Below are positions 39,277 through 49,990 of a stretch of 49,990 bases of DNA, piece after piece. The stretch spans positions 1-49,990 of the forward strand of contig NZ_CAINTR010000109.1 of assembly GCF_903853455.1 (NCBI RefSeq). Reading direction: 5' to 3'. Below the pieces are notes generated by a model that worked only from the letters and a program-made list of their open reading frames with translations, had not been told where the DNA came from and did no database searches. How positions within the stretch are numbered: position 1 is the stretch's first letter; each line of letters begins with the position of its first letter. Position numbers and translations under genes: made by a program. This DNA is from an uncultured Magnetospirillum sp. Lineage in GTDB: Bacteria; Pseudomonadota; Alphaproteobacteria; Rhodospirillales; Magnetospirillaceae.

Positions 39277-40653
39277 TCAGGCGATGCGCAGTTTTTCCCG
39301 CCAGTTGGGATAGAGCTTGTCGGCATCGGCCGAGAAGGACGCGAAAGCCCCCTTCAATTCGGGATGATCCTTGGCGTAGTCCAGCAGATCGGCTCCTTCG
39401 ACCCAGGCTTGATGCGCTTGACGCAGCGACATGGCGCCGGCCACCGGCCCGTCCTTGTGGCCGAACGCACCGCCACCCGAGGTCTGGATGACGTTGGAAT
39501 GCCCGAGATTGGCAAAGAAGCCGGGCAGCCGCAAGGCGTTCATTCCACCCGAGATGATGGGAGTGCAGGCCTTCATGCCGCACCAGTCCTGGCGGAAATA
39601 CGGTCCCTCGGCGACGTCGCGCTCCAGCATGTAGGCCACCATCTTCTCGGTGGGGTCGCCTTCCATCTTGCCGTAACCCATGGTGCCGGTGTGGATGCCG
39701 CTGGAGCCCAGCAGGCGCGCCATCTTCATGTGGACCAGCACGGTGTAGCCGCGCTTGGACTGGTTGCTGGTGACGGCGCCGTGGCCGGCCCGGTGATAGT
39801 GCAGGAACTGGCCGGGGAAGTTCCGGCGACAGGTGGTGACGGCGGTGGGACCGGCGACGTAGCCGTCGACCAGGAAGGCGACGTGGCCAGCGTTCTCGGC
39901 GAAGGTCTCCAGGATGTAATGGCCGCGCGCCAGCATCTCGGCCGGGTCGTCGGCGGTGATGTTGGCCGAGAACAGCTTGGCCTGGCCGGTCTCGTCCTGG
40001 GCCCGCTTCATGGCGTCGGCCACCCGCCGCATGGTCTCCTTCAGCGGCGCGAACACCTGGTTGCCCTGAGGCTCGTCGTTCTTGATGAAATCGCCGCCCA
40101 GCCAGAACTGGTAGCAGGCATCGGCGAAGGGCTGGGGCCGCAGGCCAAGCTTCGGCTTGATGATGGTGCCGACCACCATGCCGCCATTCTCCTGCGGCCG
40201 CCCCAGCACCCGCCACATATCGGTGATGTTGCAGGCGGGGCCGTCAAACAGTTGCAGGTATTTGGGCGGTACGTAGAAATCGACCATCTTGGCGTATTCC
40301 ACGTCCGACATGCCCTGGTTGTTGCCGATGGTCAGGGTCAGGAAGGACGCGATCATGGCGCGGCCGTCGATGATGTTGCGGTCGAACAGGTCCACCGGAT
40401 AGGCGATCTTCATCAACTCGCGCGGCTCGTCGACCTGGTAGACCAAGGCGTCGACGCCACGGGTGAAGTCGTCGGTGGTGCAGACCTCCACATTGGTGCC
40501 GGTGGAGGACTCGGCGGCGAAATGGGCGGCGGTGGCGAGGTAGCCGTGACCGGATTTCGGCTTCATGCGATAGGCGCACAGCACATGGCGCCCGCCCTCG
40601 ATCAGGCTCTCTTCCGTGAGGCCGAGATTGGCGTATCGCTTGGACTGATCCAT
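39277..40653 (-). CDS. cbbM: Ribulose-bisphosphate carboxylase, form II
   Basis: 458 residues from the ATG at 40653 with AAGGGAGAATTCCGACC before it. Catalytic residues fall at the numbers known from the Rhodospirillum rubrum enzyme: Lys166 in GTIIKPKLG, the carbamylated Lys191 in [10 protein letters not shown] with Asp193 and Glu194, and Asn111. Loop 6 ([12 protein letters not shown]) and [11 protein letters not shown] are intact. The dimeric form II enzyme works at high CO2 and low oxygen, fitting a microaerobic autotroph. Confidence 0.97.
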   Translation of the reverse strand: MDQSKRYANLGLTEESLIEGGRHVLCAYRMKPKSGHGYLATAAHFAAESSTGTNVEVCTTDDFTRGVDALVYQVDEPRELMKIAYPVDLFDRNIIDGRAMIASFLTLTIGNNQGMSDVEYAKMVDFYVPPKYLQLFDGPACNITDMWRVLGRPQENGGMVVGTIIKPKLGLRPQPFADACYQFWLGGDFIKNDEPQGNQVFAPLKETMRRVADAMKRAQDETGQAKLFSANITADDPAEMLARGHYILETFAENAGHVAFLVDGYVAGPTAVTTCRRNFPGQFLHYHRAGHGAVTSNQSKRGYTVLVHMKMARLLGSSGIHTGTMGYGKMEGDPTEKMVAYMLERDVAEGPYFRQDWCGMKACTPIISGGMNALRLPGFFANLGHSNVIQTSGGGAFGHKDGPVAGAMSLRQAHQAWVEGADLLDYAKDHPELKGAFASFSADADKLYPNWREKLRIA

Positions 40654-40796
40654 GGTCGGAATTCTCCCTTGATCGAACATTGTCCCGGTTGGGGACGCTT
40701 TTTGGTCGCTGTCGATGACGGTGCCCAATCTGCCTGGATCAAGGCTGCGGGAGAACACCCGTGCGGGGAGTGCCTGAAATTACATGGGTGGAGGAA

Positions 40797-40822
40797 ACCC
40801 CGCCCGCATGAGCGGGGCGGGG
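40797..40822 (-). terminator. Probable terminator of hemN
   Basis: A G+C-rich dyad (CCCCGCC around GCTCAT on the - strand, with GGGCGGGG) is followed by TTTCC. It lies six bases beyond the hemN stop and upstream of the cbbM promoter region. Confidence 0.55.
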
Positions 40823-40828
40823 GTGGGG

Positions 40829-42184
40829 TCAAACCGCCTTGGAGTGGCGCTGCTCTCCCGCCTTGAGATAGCGGTCGAAGGCGGCGCAGACGGCGCGGAC
40901 CAGGGTGCGGCCGTCATGGGTCACGGTGATGCGGTGGCCATCGACCTTGACCAGGCCGTCGGCCTGAAGCGGGGCGAGGCTGGCCAGTTCGGGGCCGAAC
41001 TGGCTGGCGCTGACGCCATGGCGGCCGGCGACGGCGTCCAGGTCGATTTCCAGGTCGCACATCAGGCGTTCGATGATCTCGCGCCGCAGGCGGTCGTCAT
41101 CGGTGATGGCGACCCCGCGCGAGGTGGACAGCTTGCCCTCGGCGATGCTGCGCTGATAGGCGTGGACCTCGCCCTCGTTGACCACATAGCCCTGGGGCAG
41201 CGAACCGATCCCCGAGGCGCCGAAACCGATCAGGGTGGTGGCGCTGTCGGTGGTGTAGCCCTGGAAATTGCGGTGCAGCCGCTTGGTCCTAAGCGCGACG
41301 GCCATGGCGTCGTCGGGAGCGGCGAAATGGTCGAGGCCGATCTGGACATAGCCGTGGGTCTCGGTCAGCAGCTTGCAGCCCTGCTCGTATTGCTGCCAGC
41401 GGGTGTTGGTGTCGGGCAGGGTCTCGTCGGGGATCAGCCGCATGTGCTTCTTCATCCACGGCACATGGGCATAGCCGAACAGCGCCACCCGCCGGGGCGC
41501 GAAGCCCGTGATCGAGGTGTCGATGGTCTTCAGCAACCCATCCAGGGTCTGATGGGGCAGACCGTAGATCAGATCGATATTGACCTCGGGCACGCCGTAT
41601 TGGCGCAGCCAGCCCACCACCCGGTCGGTGACCTCGTAGGGTTGGATGCGGTTGATGGCCTGCTGCACCTTGGGGTCGAGATCCTGCACCCCGATGGAGG
41701 CCCGGGTGACGCCGGCGCCGGCCATGGCCTTGACATAGGCCTCGTCGGCGGTGCGCGGGTCCAGTTCCACCGCCACTTCGGCACCGTCCTTCAGCAGGAA
41801 GCGGCTTTTCAGCAGGTCGATGGTGCGGACGAAATCGTCGGATTTGAGGATGGTCGGGCTGCCGCCGCCGAAATGGATGTGGCGCGCCACCATGCGGTCG
41901 GGCAGGGCCTCGGCCACCAGCTCGATCTCGCGCCACAGCGCTTCCATGTAGGCGGCGACCGGGCCATAGCGCTTGGTGATCTTGGTGTGGCAGCCGCAGA
42001 ACCAGCACATCTCGGCGCAGAAGGCGATGTGGAGGTAGAGCGACAGTTCCAACTTGGGATCAATGCCGCCCAGCCATCCGCCATAGGTTTCGCCGGTCAC
42101 GCCGGGATGGAAATGGGGAGCGGTGGGATAGGAGGTGTAGCGGGGGACCCGAAGGTCGTATTTGGCCGCGAGATCGGGGCGCAT
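40829..42184 (-). CDS. hemN: Oxygen-independent coproporphyrinogen III oxidase
   Basis: 451 residues. The N-terminal RYTSYPTAPHF, the radical-SAM cluster motif C56-x3-C60-x2-C63-x-C65 in FCAEMCWFCGC, FGGGSPTIL and the DLIYGLPHQT segment are all present, as is the C-terminal HemN domain. It decarboxylates coproporphyrinogen III without oxygen, for haem (and tetrapyrrole) synthesis under low oxygen. The length fits the true HemN and not the HemW group. Confidence 0.95.
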   Translation of the reverse strand: MRPDLAAKYDLRVPRYTSYPTAPHFHPGVTGETYGGWLGGIDPKLELSLYLHIAFCAEMCWFCGCHTKITKRYGPVAAYMEALWREIELVAEALPDRMVARHIHFGGGSPTILKSDDFVRTIDLLKSRFLLKDGAEVAVELDPRTADEAYVKAMAGAGVTRASIGVQDLDPKVQQAINRIQPYEVTDRVVGWLRQYGVPEVNIDLIYGLPHQTLDGLLKTIDTSITGFAPRRVALFGYAHVPWMKKHMRLIPDETLPDTNTRWQQYEQGCKLLTETHGYVQIGLDHFAAPDDAMAVALRTKRLHRNFQGYTTDSATTLIGFGASGIGSLPQGYVVNEGEVHAYQRSIAEGKLSTSRGVAITDDDRLRREIIERLMCDLEIDLDAVAGRHGVSASQFGPELASLAPLQADGLVKVDGHRITVTHDGRTLVRAVCAAFDRYLKAGEQRHSKAV

Positions 42185-42253
42185 CGGGATGATCCTGGTA
42201 AAGCCGGGCTGGAACCCTACTCCCGACCGCGAGCGGTTTGCAATGTCGAGATT

Positions 42254-43771
<1,518 letters not shown>

Positions 43772-43788
43772 CTATAACAAAAGTCGGA

Positions 43789-43806
43789 GTGTGAAATACT
43801 TCACAC
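43789..43806 (-). promoter_or_regulatory. Palindrome upstream of the GGDEF-hemerythrin gene
   Basis: GTGTGAA-4-TTCACAC, a 7-4-7 dyad, in an AT-rich interval. On the - strand TATAGT follows about ten bases later (43768-43780), so a bound regulator would cover the -35 zone. Confidence 0.5.
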
Positions 43807-43863
43807 AAGCGGCGGGATAAATAATTCAGCATAAATGTAACGGAATCAACAACGGACGGGGAT

Positions 43864-45265
43864 TTACAGACCGCTTTCGCGGATCACGGCGGCCACGCTC
43901 AGCCGCCAGACCTCGATGGCCGGCGAGGTCGCTTCCGCCTGGATCGCCACCCAGCCGCGCCGCCGATGGGCGATGGCGCCGGATCCCTCGGCGGGTCTGA
44001 GACGCAAGCGGTAGAGGGATTGCTCGGGAATCAGGCGGTGGCCGGCATCCTGGCGGGCGGCGATAGGGCCGCCGTGGGGCGAGGCCAGTTCGACGGCGGC
44101 AAGCTCCTTGGTCGCCGCCCGGTCGATGGTGTCGAGGACCATCTCGATAGCGGGGCCGTCATCCTCGGGGATGAAGCGGGCCCGGGCGCCGGGACGCAGG
44201 CGGTCGAGGGCCGCTTCCGGCACATAGGCCTCGGCCACCATGGTGGCCGGGTCGATCAGCAGGGCCAGCGGCTCATGCTTGGCCAGCCACAGCCCCGGCC
44301 GCAGGGCCGGCAGCACGTCCACCACCATGCCGGCGAAGGGAGTCCGACAGCAGGAAATAGCCGTCGAACCGCATGAAAGGGTTCAGGTTGACCGCCAGGG
44401 TCAGCAGCCAGGTGGAACCGGACAGCAGGAACACCGCCGAGCGCAGGGCGCCGTCCGGCAGCAGGCCCCACAGCACCGACGCCGCCACCGCCAGCATGAT
44501 CTCGGCGGCCATGCCTGCGGCGTCGATGGCCAGACGCTGGCGGCGGTCGGTGAGCTTCCAGGAATCGGTGACGTCGGTCCACAATACCGGCCACATCACC
44601 AGCAGCGCCACCCCCATGGCCGGCACCCGGCAGCCGAAATGCCGCGCGGCGAGGCCGTGGCCGAATTCGTGGGCCACCTTGGCCAGCGACAGGGCGACCG
44701 CGACCATCAGGGCGCCCTCGGCCGAGAAGACGTAGGACATCTCGTGGGTGAACATGTCCCAACGTCGCCCCACCAGGAACAGGCCCAGCGCGCTCAGGGC
44801 GGCCAGGAGGGCGGGGAACCAGGGGCGAAAGGCCCAGCTCACCCAGGGCAGCAGGCGCGCCAGCAGCCGGTCGGGGTTGAGCAGGGTCACCCGCAGGAAC
44901 AGGTAGTTCTTCAACAGCCAGAGATGGGGCGCCAGCCGGGCCTGTGCCACCCGCTGGCCGAGGCGCAGGCTGGAGGTGGGGTCGAGGGGGCGCAGCAACT
45001 CGGCGCGGGCGGCGAAGTCCAGCATGCGGGCCACATCGTCCGCCGATACGCTCAGCGGCGTCTCGGCACGGATCGCGGCGGCCACCGCCTCGGCCTCGCC
45101 CAACGCCCAGCGGGCCAGGATCTCGAACTCGGTCCAGCCCAGCCGGATGAAACGGTGGGCCGCCGGATCGTACAGCGTCCAACTGGGCGTCCCGTCCGGT
45201 GCCGCCGGTCCGGGCAGCAGGCGCAGGTCGTCGCGCAGCGGCGTCAGCGTCACAGGGCCAGCCAT
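43864..45265 (-). pseudogene. M50-type membrane protein of a secretion system, broken by internal deletion
   Basis: From the ATG at 45265 the frame gives 330 residues: a beta-rich cytoplasmic start (WTLYDPAAHRFIRLGWTEFEILARWALG), membrane helices and the zinc motif HEFGH in LAKVAHEFGHGLAARHFG, then FMRFDGYFLLSDS. There the frame goes astray. The end of a HlyD-like domain continues in another frame (PFAGMVVDVLPALRPGLWLAKHEPLALLIDP) to 43864. Family members run unbroken for some 700 residues, so the middle is missing. The join is near 44340. The start overlaps the adaptor gene before it. Confidence 0.75.
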
Positions 45266-46602
45266 TGCCGCACCACCGCCAGCGGCCGCCGCAGCAGCCA
45301 GACCACCAGCGGCCGCCGGGGACCGTAGAGCTTGGCGGTGCCCTTGAGGCCGATGCGCGGCGGCTCGTCCCCTTCGAGTCGGGCGCGGAAACGGTAGGCG
45401 GCCACGCCCTCGGCGGTGACCGCGCTGGAATAGCTGGCGAACACCACCCGGGCGGCCAACGGATGTTCGGGGGAGACGTTGCGGAAGAACTCCACCTCGG
45501 CGCCGGTGTCGAAGGTGACCGCCTCGGCTACCGGCACCTGCATCTCCAGTTCCACCTTGGCGGGATCGGCCACCAGGATGATGCGCTCGCCCACCGAGAC
45601 CGGCTTGCCGATCCAGTCGGCGGGGGAATCGAAGATGGCGATCCCGTCGGTGGGGGCGGTCAGGTCGGAACGCGCCAGCAGGTCCTCGGCATAGGTCAAT
45701 TCGGCCCCCTGCTGCTCGACCTTGGCCCGCAGCAGCGCCAGCTTGCCCTTGGCCTTGTCGTCGGTCATGGCCTGCTGCGACGCCTGGACGAACTCGGCCT
45801 CGGCGATCTCGCGCGCCTTCTGCGCCACCCGCAACCGGGTGCGCAGCTGCCGGGTCTCCAGCGAGGCCAGAATCGTGCCGGCCTTGACCTCGGCATTGGG
45901 CTCGACATGGATGACATCGACCACCCCATCGAACGGGGCGCGGATCTGGGCCGGGTCGATGGCCACCACCTCGGCCGGCACCAGCGCCGATTGGCGGATC
46001 GGCAGCACTGCCAGCACCACCGCCGCCACGGCCAGACCGGCGATCAGCTTGCGCCGTTGCCGGAAGCGTTCGGTCCAAGGTGGCCCGGCAGGGCCGAGAT
46101 GGGTCAGGATCCAGCACTGGGCGTAATGGTCGGCCAACAGGGTCAGCACCTGCCGCTCGCCTTCGCTCCACGGCTCGGGACGGGCGAACAGCAGACCACC
46201 CAGCGGCGCGCCGCCGACCCGCGCCAGGGGGCACCATACCGCGTGGGGCGGCAGCCATTCCTGCCAGTCGCCGGCCAGGTCGGGCGGCAGGTCCTCGGCG
46301 GCGACCAGCCGGGGCTGGTCCCACGGCGGCAAGGCCGACAGATGTCCCAGCAGGCGGCCGAGCCAGCGGACATAGGGGCCGTTGGCTTCCGGTGCCGCCA
46401 CTCCCGACAGCGCTTCCAGCCGCCCGGCGCCGCTGCCTGCGTCGTCGGCGCGCCACAGGGCGGCTTGGCGGTAGGCCAGCACCTGAGCGGTCTCGTTGAC
46501 CATGACGAAGGACAGCTCGGCCCGTCCGGCCTGCCGGGCGCGATGCTCCAGTTGGACCAGCAGTCCGAGGCGATGGGCCTGGGAATCGGCGGTATCGGTC
46601 AT
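45250..46602 (-). CDS. Secretion adaptor (HlyD family) with GAF-like N-terminal domain
   Basis: 450 residues. The first 165 resemble a GAF-like domain (LSFVMVNETAQVLAYRQAALWR; CPLARVGGAPLGGLLFARPEPW). A membrane helix lies near 190-210 (KLIAGLAVAAVVLAVLPI). The periplasmic part has the two half-lipoyl motifs (IRAPFDGVVDVIHVEPNAEV and SDLTAPTDGIAIFD) around a coiled coil, and a beta-barrel domain. It overlaps the genes on both sides by a few bases and links an inner-membrane protein with the TolC-like channel. Confidence 0.8.
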   Translation of the reverse strand: MTDTADSQAHRLGLLVQLEHRARQAGRAELSFVMVNETAQVLAYRQAALWRADDAGSGAGRLEALSGVAAPEANGPYVRWLGRLLGHLSALPPWDQPRLVAAEDLPPDLAGDWQEWLPPHAVWCPLARVGGAPLGGLLFARPEPWSEGERQVLTLLADHYAQCWILTHLGPAGPPWTERFRQRRKLIAGLAVAAVVLAVLPIRQSALVPAEVVAIDPAQIRAPFDGVVDVIHVEPNAEVKAGTILASLETRQLRTRLRVAQKAREIAEAEFVQASQQAMTDDKAKGKLALLRAKVEQQGAELTYAEDLLARSDLTAPTDGIAIFDSPADWIGKPVSVGERIILVADPAKVELEMQVPVAEAVTFDTGAEVEFFRNVSPEHPLAARVVFASYSSAVTAEGVAAYRFRARLEGDEPPRIGLKGTAKLYGPRRPLVVWLLRRPLAVVRQWLAL

Positions 46603-47393
46603 GGCGGCGTCAGTTGGGCCTTGCCGCTCATGCCCGGCAGCAGCTCCGGGGCGGGCTCGACCAGACGGCCATAGACCTTGATGGACTGGCTGACCGCGTC
46701 GACCTTGCCGGACAGGCGGAAAATCTCGGCCTTGTAGCTGTGGCCGGTCTCATCGACGGCGACGGTGAAGCGCAGGCCGGGTTTCAGCCAGGCCAGCCAG
46801 CGCGACGGCACGATCAGTTCCATTTCCAGGTTGCGGTCGTCGAGGATCTCCAGCAGAGGAGCCCCTTCCGACACATGCTGGAACTCGCGCACCATGATGG
46901 CGCCCACCCGGCCGGAGATGGGGGCGAGGATTTGGCACTTGGCCACCATCGCTTGGGCGGCGGCGGCTTCGGCGGTGGCCTCATGGACCTCGGCGGCGGC
47001 GATTTCCAGTTCCAGGGCGCTGTTGGACCCAAGCTGGCGCAGCTTCTCGCTGGTCTCGAGCACCTTCTTCTTCTTGTCGGCGGTCGCCCGCGCTCGCGCC
47101 GCCGCGCCCTCGGCCACGCCGCAATCGAAGCGGGCCAGGACTTGGCCTTCCTTGAAGCGGTCGCCGTCGCGCAGGGGGAAGTGGGCCAGCCGGCCGGTCA
47201 TGCTGGCGCCGATGGTGGTGGCGGTTTTGGCGGTGATCTGGACCCGGATGTCGCGGTCGGCGGCGGTGGGTTCGCCGCCGATCTCCTTGAACGAATCGCG
47301 CCGCGCCGGCGGTTCCGCTTGCGCCGCCGCGGCCAGGATCAGCCCGATGGCGGCGGCGGCGAGCCGCCGCCCCGCCTTCCAGCCATGGATCAC
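46599..47393 (-). CDS. Periplasmic adaptor protein, HlyD/RND type
   Basis: 264 residues with signal peptide (LAAAAIGLILAAAAQAEP). Half-lipoyl motifs (TIGASMTGRLAHFPLRDGDRF and CQILAPISGRVGAIMVRE), a coiled-coil hairpin between them (ARATADKKKKVLETSEKLRQL) and a C-terminal barrel are seen. It overlaps the TolC-like gene and the next adaptor gene by four bases each. One operon with two adaptors suggests one sits on the inner membrane and this one is free or peripheral. Confidence 0.85.
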   Translation of the reverse strand: MIHGWKAGRRLAAAAIGLILAAAAQAEPPARRDSFKEIGGEPTAADRDIRVQITAKTATTIGASMTGRLAHFPLRDGDRFKEGQVLARFDCGVAEGAAARARATADKKKKVLETSEKLRQLGSNSALELEIAAAEVHEATAEAAAAQAMVAKCQILAPISGRVGAIMVREFQHVSEGAPLLEILDDRNLEMELIVPSRWLAWLKPGLRFTVAVDETGHSYKAEIFRLSGKVDAVSQSIKVYGRLVEPAPELLPGMSGKAQLTPP

Positions 47394-49066
47394 CGGGTCG
47401 CCTCCGTCGCGGAGGTGGCAGGACTGTCGGTAAGCGTGGCGTACAACTTGCCGACGAGCGTTCCGAGGCGATTGTCGGGGTCCATGGCGGGGTCCCGGGC
47501 GGCTTCGTCCTTGGCGGCGGGCGCCGCCTGGGTGGACTCGGCGGCGGGCTCGGTGGCGGCGGGGAGGGGCGGCAGTTCGGGCATGCGGCCGGCTTCCCAG
47601 TCGGCGATGGCGTGCTTGACGTCGGCGGTCAGGCTCTTGAGGTCGTTGAGCTCCACCGTCGGGGGGACCAGATCGACGCCCAGCGCGGCGTAGAGATTGC
47701 CCAACGAGGCATGAACCTCGCTGAAGGCGCGGTCACGCTCCAGCTCCGCCGCCGTGGCGTTGAGGAAGCGTCGGATCTTCTCGGCGTCGGATTGGGCGCT
47801 GGCGGTGGCGGCCGAGCCGACCACCTGGGCGATCTTGCGCTGGACATCGTCGATGGCGGTGGCGGTCTGCAGCATCTCGCCGGAGCGCAGCAATTGCTGG
47901 TAGGCGAGGTTGACCTGGGTGAGCACCGCCACCGACAGGGCCAGCCGGCGAACGCGCGACACCTCGACGCCGGCCTCGGCCGCGTCGATGGCCAACGGTC
48001 CCTGATACAGGTTCACCAGATTGTACGACACCCGGACGCCAGCCTCGGCCCAGGTGTTGTTGAACAGGAAGGTGTTGGAATCGTAGTTCAAGCTGGAGAG
48101 CAGGGACACGCCCGGCATCATCTTGACGATTTCCTTGTAGACGTTCTGGCGGTCGATCTGCTCCTGGTAGGCTTCTTCCCGCAGTTCCGGGCGCATGAAC
48201 AAGGCCAGCGATTCGAGCTTGGGCACGTCGGCGCCGCCCATGTTGACCGGAGCCGGGGGCATGGCCTCCTGGGCCAGCCGCAATTCGGCGCTGGGCGGCG
48301 CGTTGATCAGGGCCGCCAGTTGCGACCGGGCCGACATCAGCTCGGTGCGGATGCGCCGCAACTGGCCGATCACCTGCAACATGGTCTGCTGGTATTCCAG
48401 GGCCTGAAGCGGCGGCTGGAGGCTGTCCTTGTTGGCTTGGCGCGAATTCTCCAGCGCCTTCTCGGCGTCGATCAGCACCGGCTCGATGCGCGGCAGCAGG
48501 CGCTGGGCGGTCATGGAGCGCCAGTAGACCGAGCGGGTCTCCTTGACGATGTTGTTGAGGACCTTGCGGCGCCGCTCCACCGCCATCAGGGCGCGGTAGC
48601 CCTGCTGGCGGGCCTGGAAATAGCTGACGCCGGCGTCGAGCAGGTTCCAGGTGAACTGGAGGTCGGCGGTGTAATGCTCGCGCTCGGTGGAATAGGAGCT
48701 TTCCAGCGACTGGGTGTGCGAGCTCATGGCGAACGACGACGAGGCGGCGTCGTTGTCGCGCCAGTTGTAGCCGGCATCGACCGCCAGCTTGGGCAGGATC
48801 TGGGCCCAGGCCAGATCGAACTGGCGAACCTGCAGGCCGACCTCGGATTTGGACAATTGGTTGTCGAAATTGTATTTGAGGGCGCGGGCGATGGCCTCTT
48901 CCAGGGTCAACGCCTCGGGCAGCGGCACGAAGTCGGCGTACAGCGCCTTGTAGTCCTGCTGCGCCCGCAAAAGATGCTCCGCCGGAGTGATGGGGTCGGG
49001 ACGGACCGAACAGGCGGCAAGCGCCGTGGTGGCCAGCAGCAGCGGCAGAATACGATATGCTCTCAT
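47390..49066 (-). CDS. TolC-like outer-membrane channel lipoprotein
   Basis: 558 residues. Signal with lipobox LAAC at 16-19. Two repeats of the outer-membrane efflux fold are seen, with helical stretches (ALTLEEAIARALKYNFDNQL; LAWAQILPKLAVDAGYNW; ALSVAVLTQVNLAYQQLLRSGEML). The C-terminal 80 residues are a Pro/Ala/Glu-rich tail beyond the usual end. It forms the exit duct of the secretion system coded by this operon. Confidence 0.88.
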   Translation of the reverse strand: MRAYRILPLLLATTALAACSVRPDPITPAEHLLRAQQDYKALYADFVPLPEALTLEEAIARALKYNFDNQLSKSEVGLQVRQFDLAWAQILPKLAVDAGYNWRDNDAASSSFAMSSHTQSLESSYSTEREHYTADLQFTWNLLDAGVSYFQARQQGYRALMAVERRRKVLNNIVKETRSVYWRSMTAQRLLPRIEPVLIDAEKALENSRQANKDSLQPPLQALEYQQTMLQVIGQLRRIRTELMSARSQLAALINAPPSAELRLAQEAMPPAPVNMGGADVPKLESLALFMRPELREEAYQEQIDRQNVYKEIVKMMPGVSLLSSLNYDSNTFLFNNTWAEAGVRVSYNLVNLYQGPLAIDAAEAGVEVSRVRRLALSVAVLTQVNLAYQQLLRSGEMLQTATAIDDVQRKIAQVVGSAATASAQSDAEKIRRFLNATAAELERDRAFSEVHASLGNLYAALGVDLVPPTVELNDLKSLTADVKHAIADWEAGRMPELPPLPAATEPAAESTQAAPAAKDEAARDPAMDPDNRLGTLVGKLYATLTDSPATSATEATR

Positions 49067-49103
49067 GTCGGAAACTCTCTTCCCCTCAAAAATCGAACCA
49101 CCC

Positions 49104-49880
<777 letters not shown>

Positions 49881-49881
49881 G

Positions 49882-49990
49882 GGTGGAGCGCGGCTCGGCT
49901 CCGGCGCGGGCGACTACGGCAAGCACCTATTGCGCGGCGAGGGCGCGGCCATCGCGGCCTTCGTGCAGGCCAACCAGCGCGTGCCGCGCC
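49882..49990 (+). other. NKAP-like coding fragment, probably foreign to the contig
   Basis: On the + strand the frame reads GAGDYGKHLLRGEGAAIAAF and then VQANQRVPR to the window end. This matches the conserved start of the C-terminal domain of the eukaryotic splicing/NF-kB-associated protein NKAP, whose usual form is DYG-ALLPGEGAAMAAYV followed by a basic IPRRGE stretch. I know of no bacterial family with this pattern. The most likely cause is a misassembly at the GGC run. Confidence 0.6.

Noticed and set aside
39226-40866. 546-codon open frame on the + strand over cbbM
   Set aside because: Complement of the RuBisCO gene; composition only.

Overview
The window reads as part of the chromosome of a magnetospirillum-like alphaproteobacterium carrying a long, lambda-like prophage. 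The host assignment is inference: it rests on a form II RuBisCO next to phosphoribulokinase, an anaerobic HemN, a GGDEF-bacteriohemerythrin protein, high G+C and short intergenic repeats typical of that group.

Positions 1 to about 34160 are phage. The left end lies outside the window, and no integrase or repressor is visible. The left part (3-6232) carries a DNA methyltransferase end, a sigma factor, several unknown small genes, an SGNH hydrolase, a VRR-NUC nuclease, a membrane metalloprotease of the site-2 family and a D5/P4-type primase-helicase. An AT-rich stretch with ATGACAC repeats in both orientations (6300-6520) follows and is a candidate replication origin. Then come an endolysin with three minute membrane ORFs (7132-7950) and a lambda-ordered head module: Nu1-like and GpA-like terminase, gpW, portal, S49 protease with nested scaffold, gpD and gpE (9038-16226). 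After a spike/fibre group and connector genes comes the tail module: tube, frameshifted chaperone, tape measure, tip and a 904-residue fibre (18669-28301). The right part holds a membrane coiled-coil protein, an HTH-phosphoesterase, an NlpC/P60-like peptidase, two lipoproteins, a second sigma-like protein, small leftward genes and a MobV-like relaxase.

The most striking feature is a word, GGGACATATATC(T), found six times, always on the + strand. Five copies lie about 40-50 bases before the start codon of the first gene of a phage gene block. With two phage sigma-like proteins in the same element, this looks like a phage-specific transcription programme. The word is also nearly palindromic, so an operator is an alternative.

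At 34451-35745 two lower-G+C leftward genes (a lipoprotein and an outer-membrane barrel) lie between phage and host. A tRNA-Lys(CTT) at 35947-36236 is split by a group I intron of the Azoarcus type, and an orphan 5' half of a second tRNA-Lys lies just beyond it. Host genes follow: trpB2, then leftward prk, cbbM, hemN and a PAS-GGDEF-hemerythrin gene.

Finally there is a leftward secretion operon: an Ig-like adhesin end, a TolC-like protein, two adaptor proteins and an M50-type membrane protein that is broken by an internal deletion. The last ~110 bases, beyond a GGC run, encode on the + strand a peptide resembling the eukaryotic NKAP C-terminal domain. The window end is therefore probably a chimeric join.
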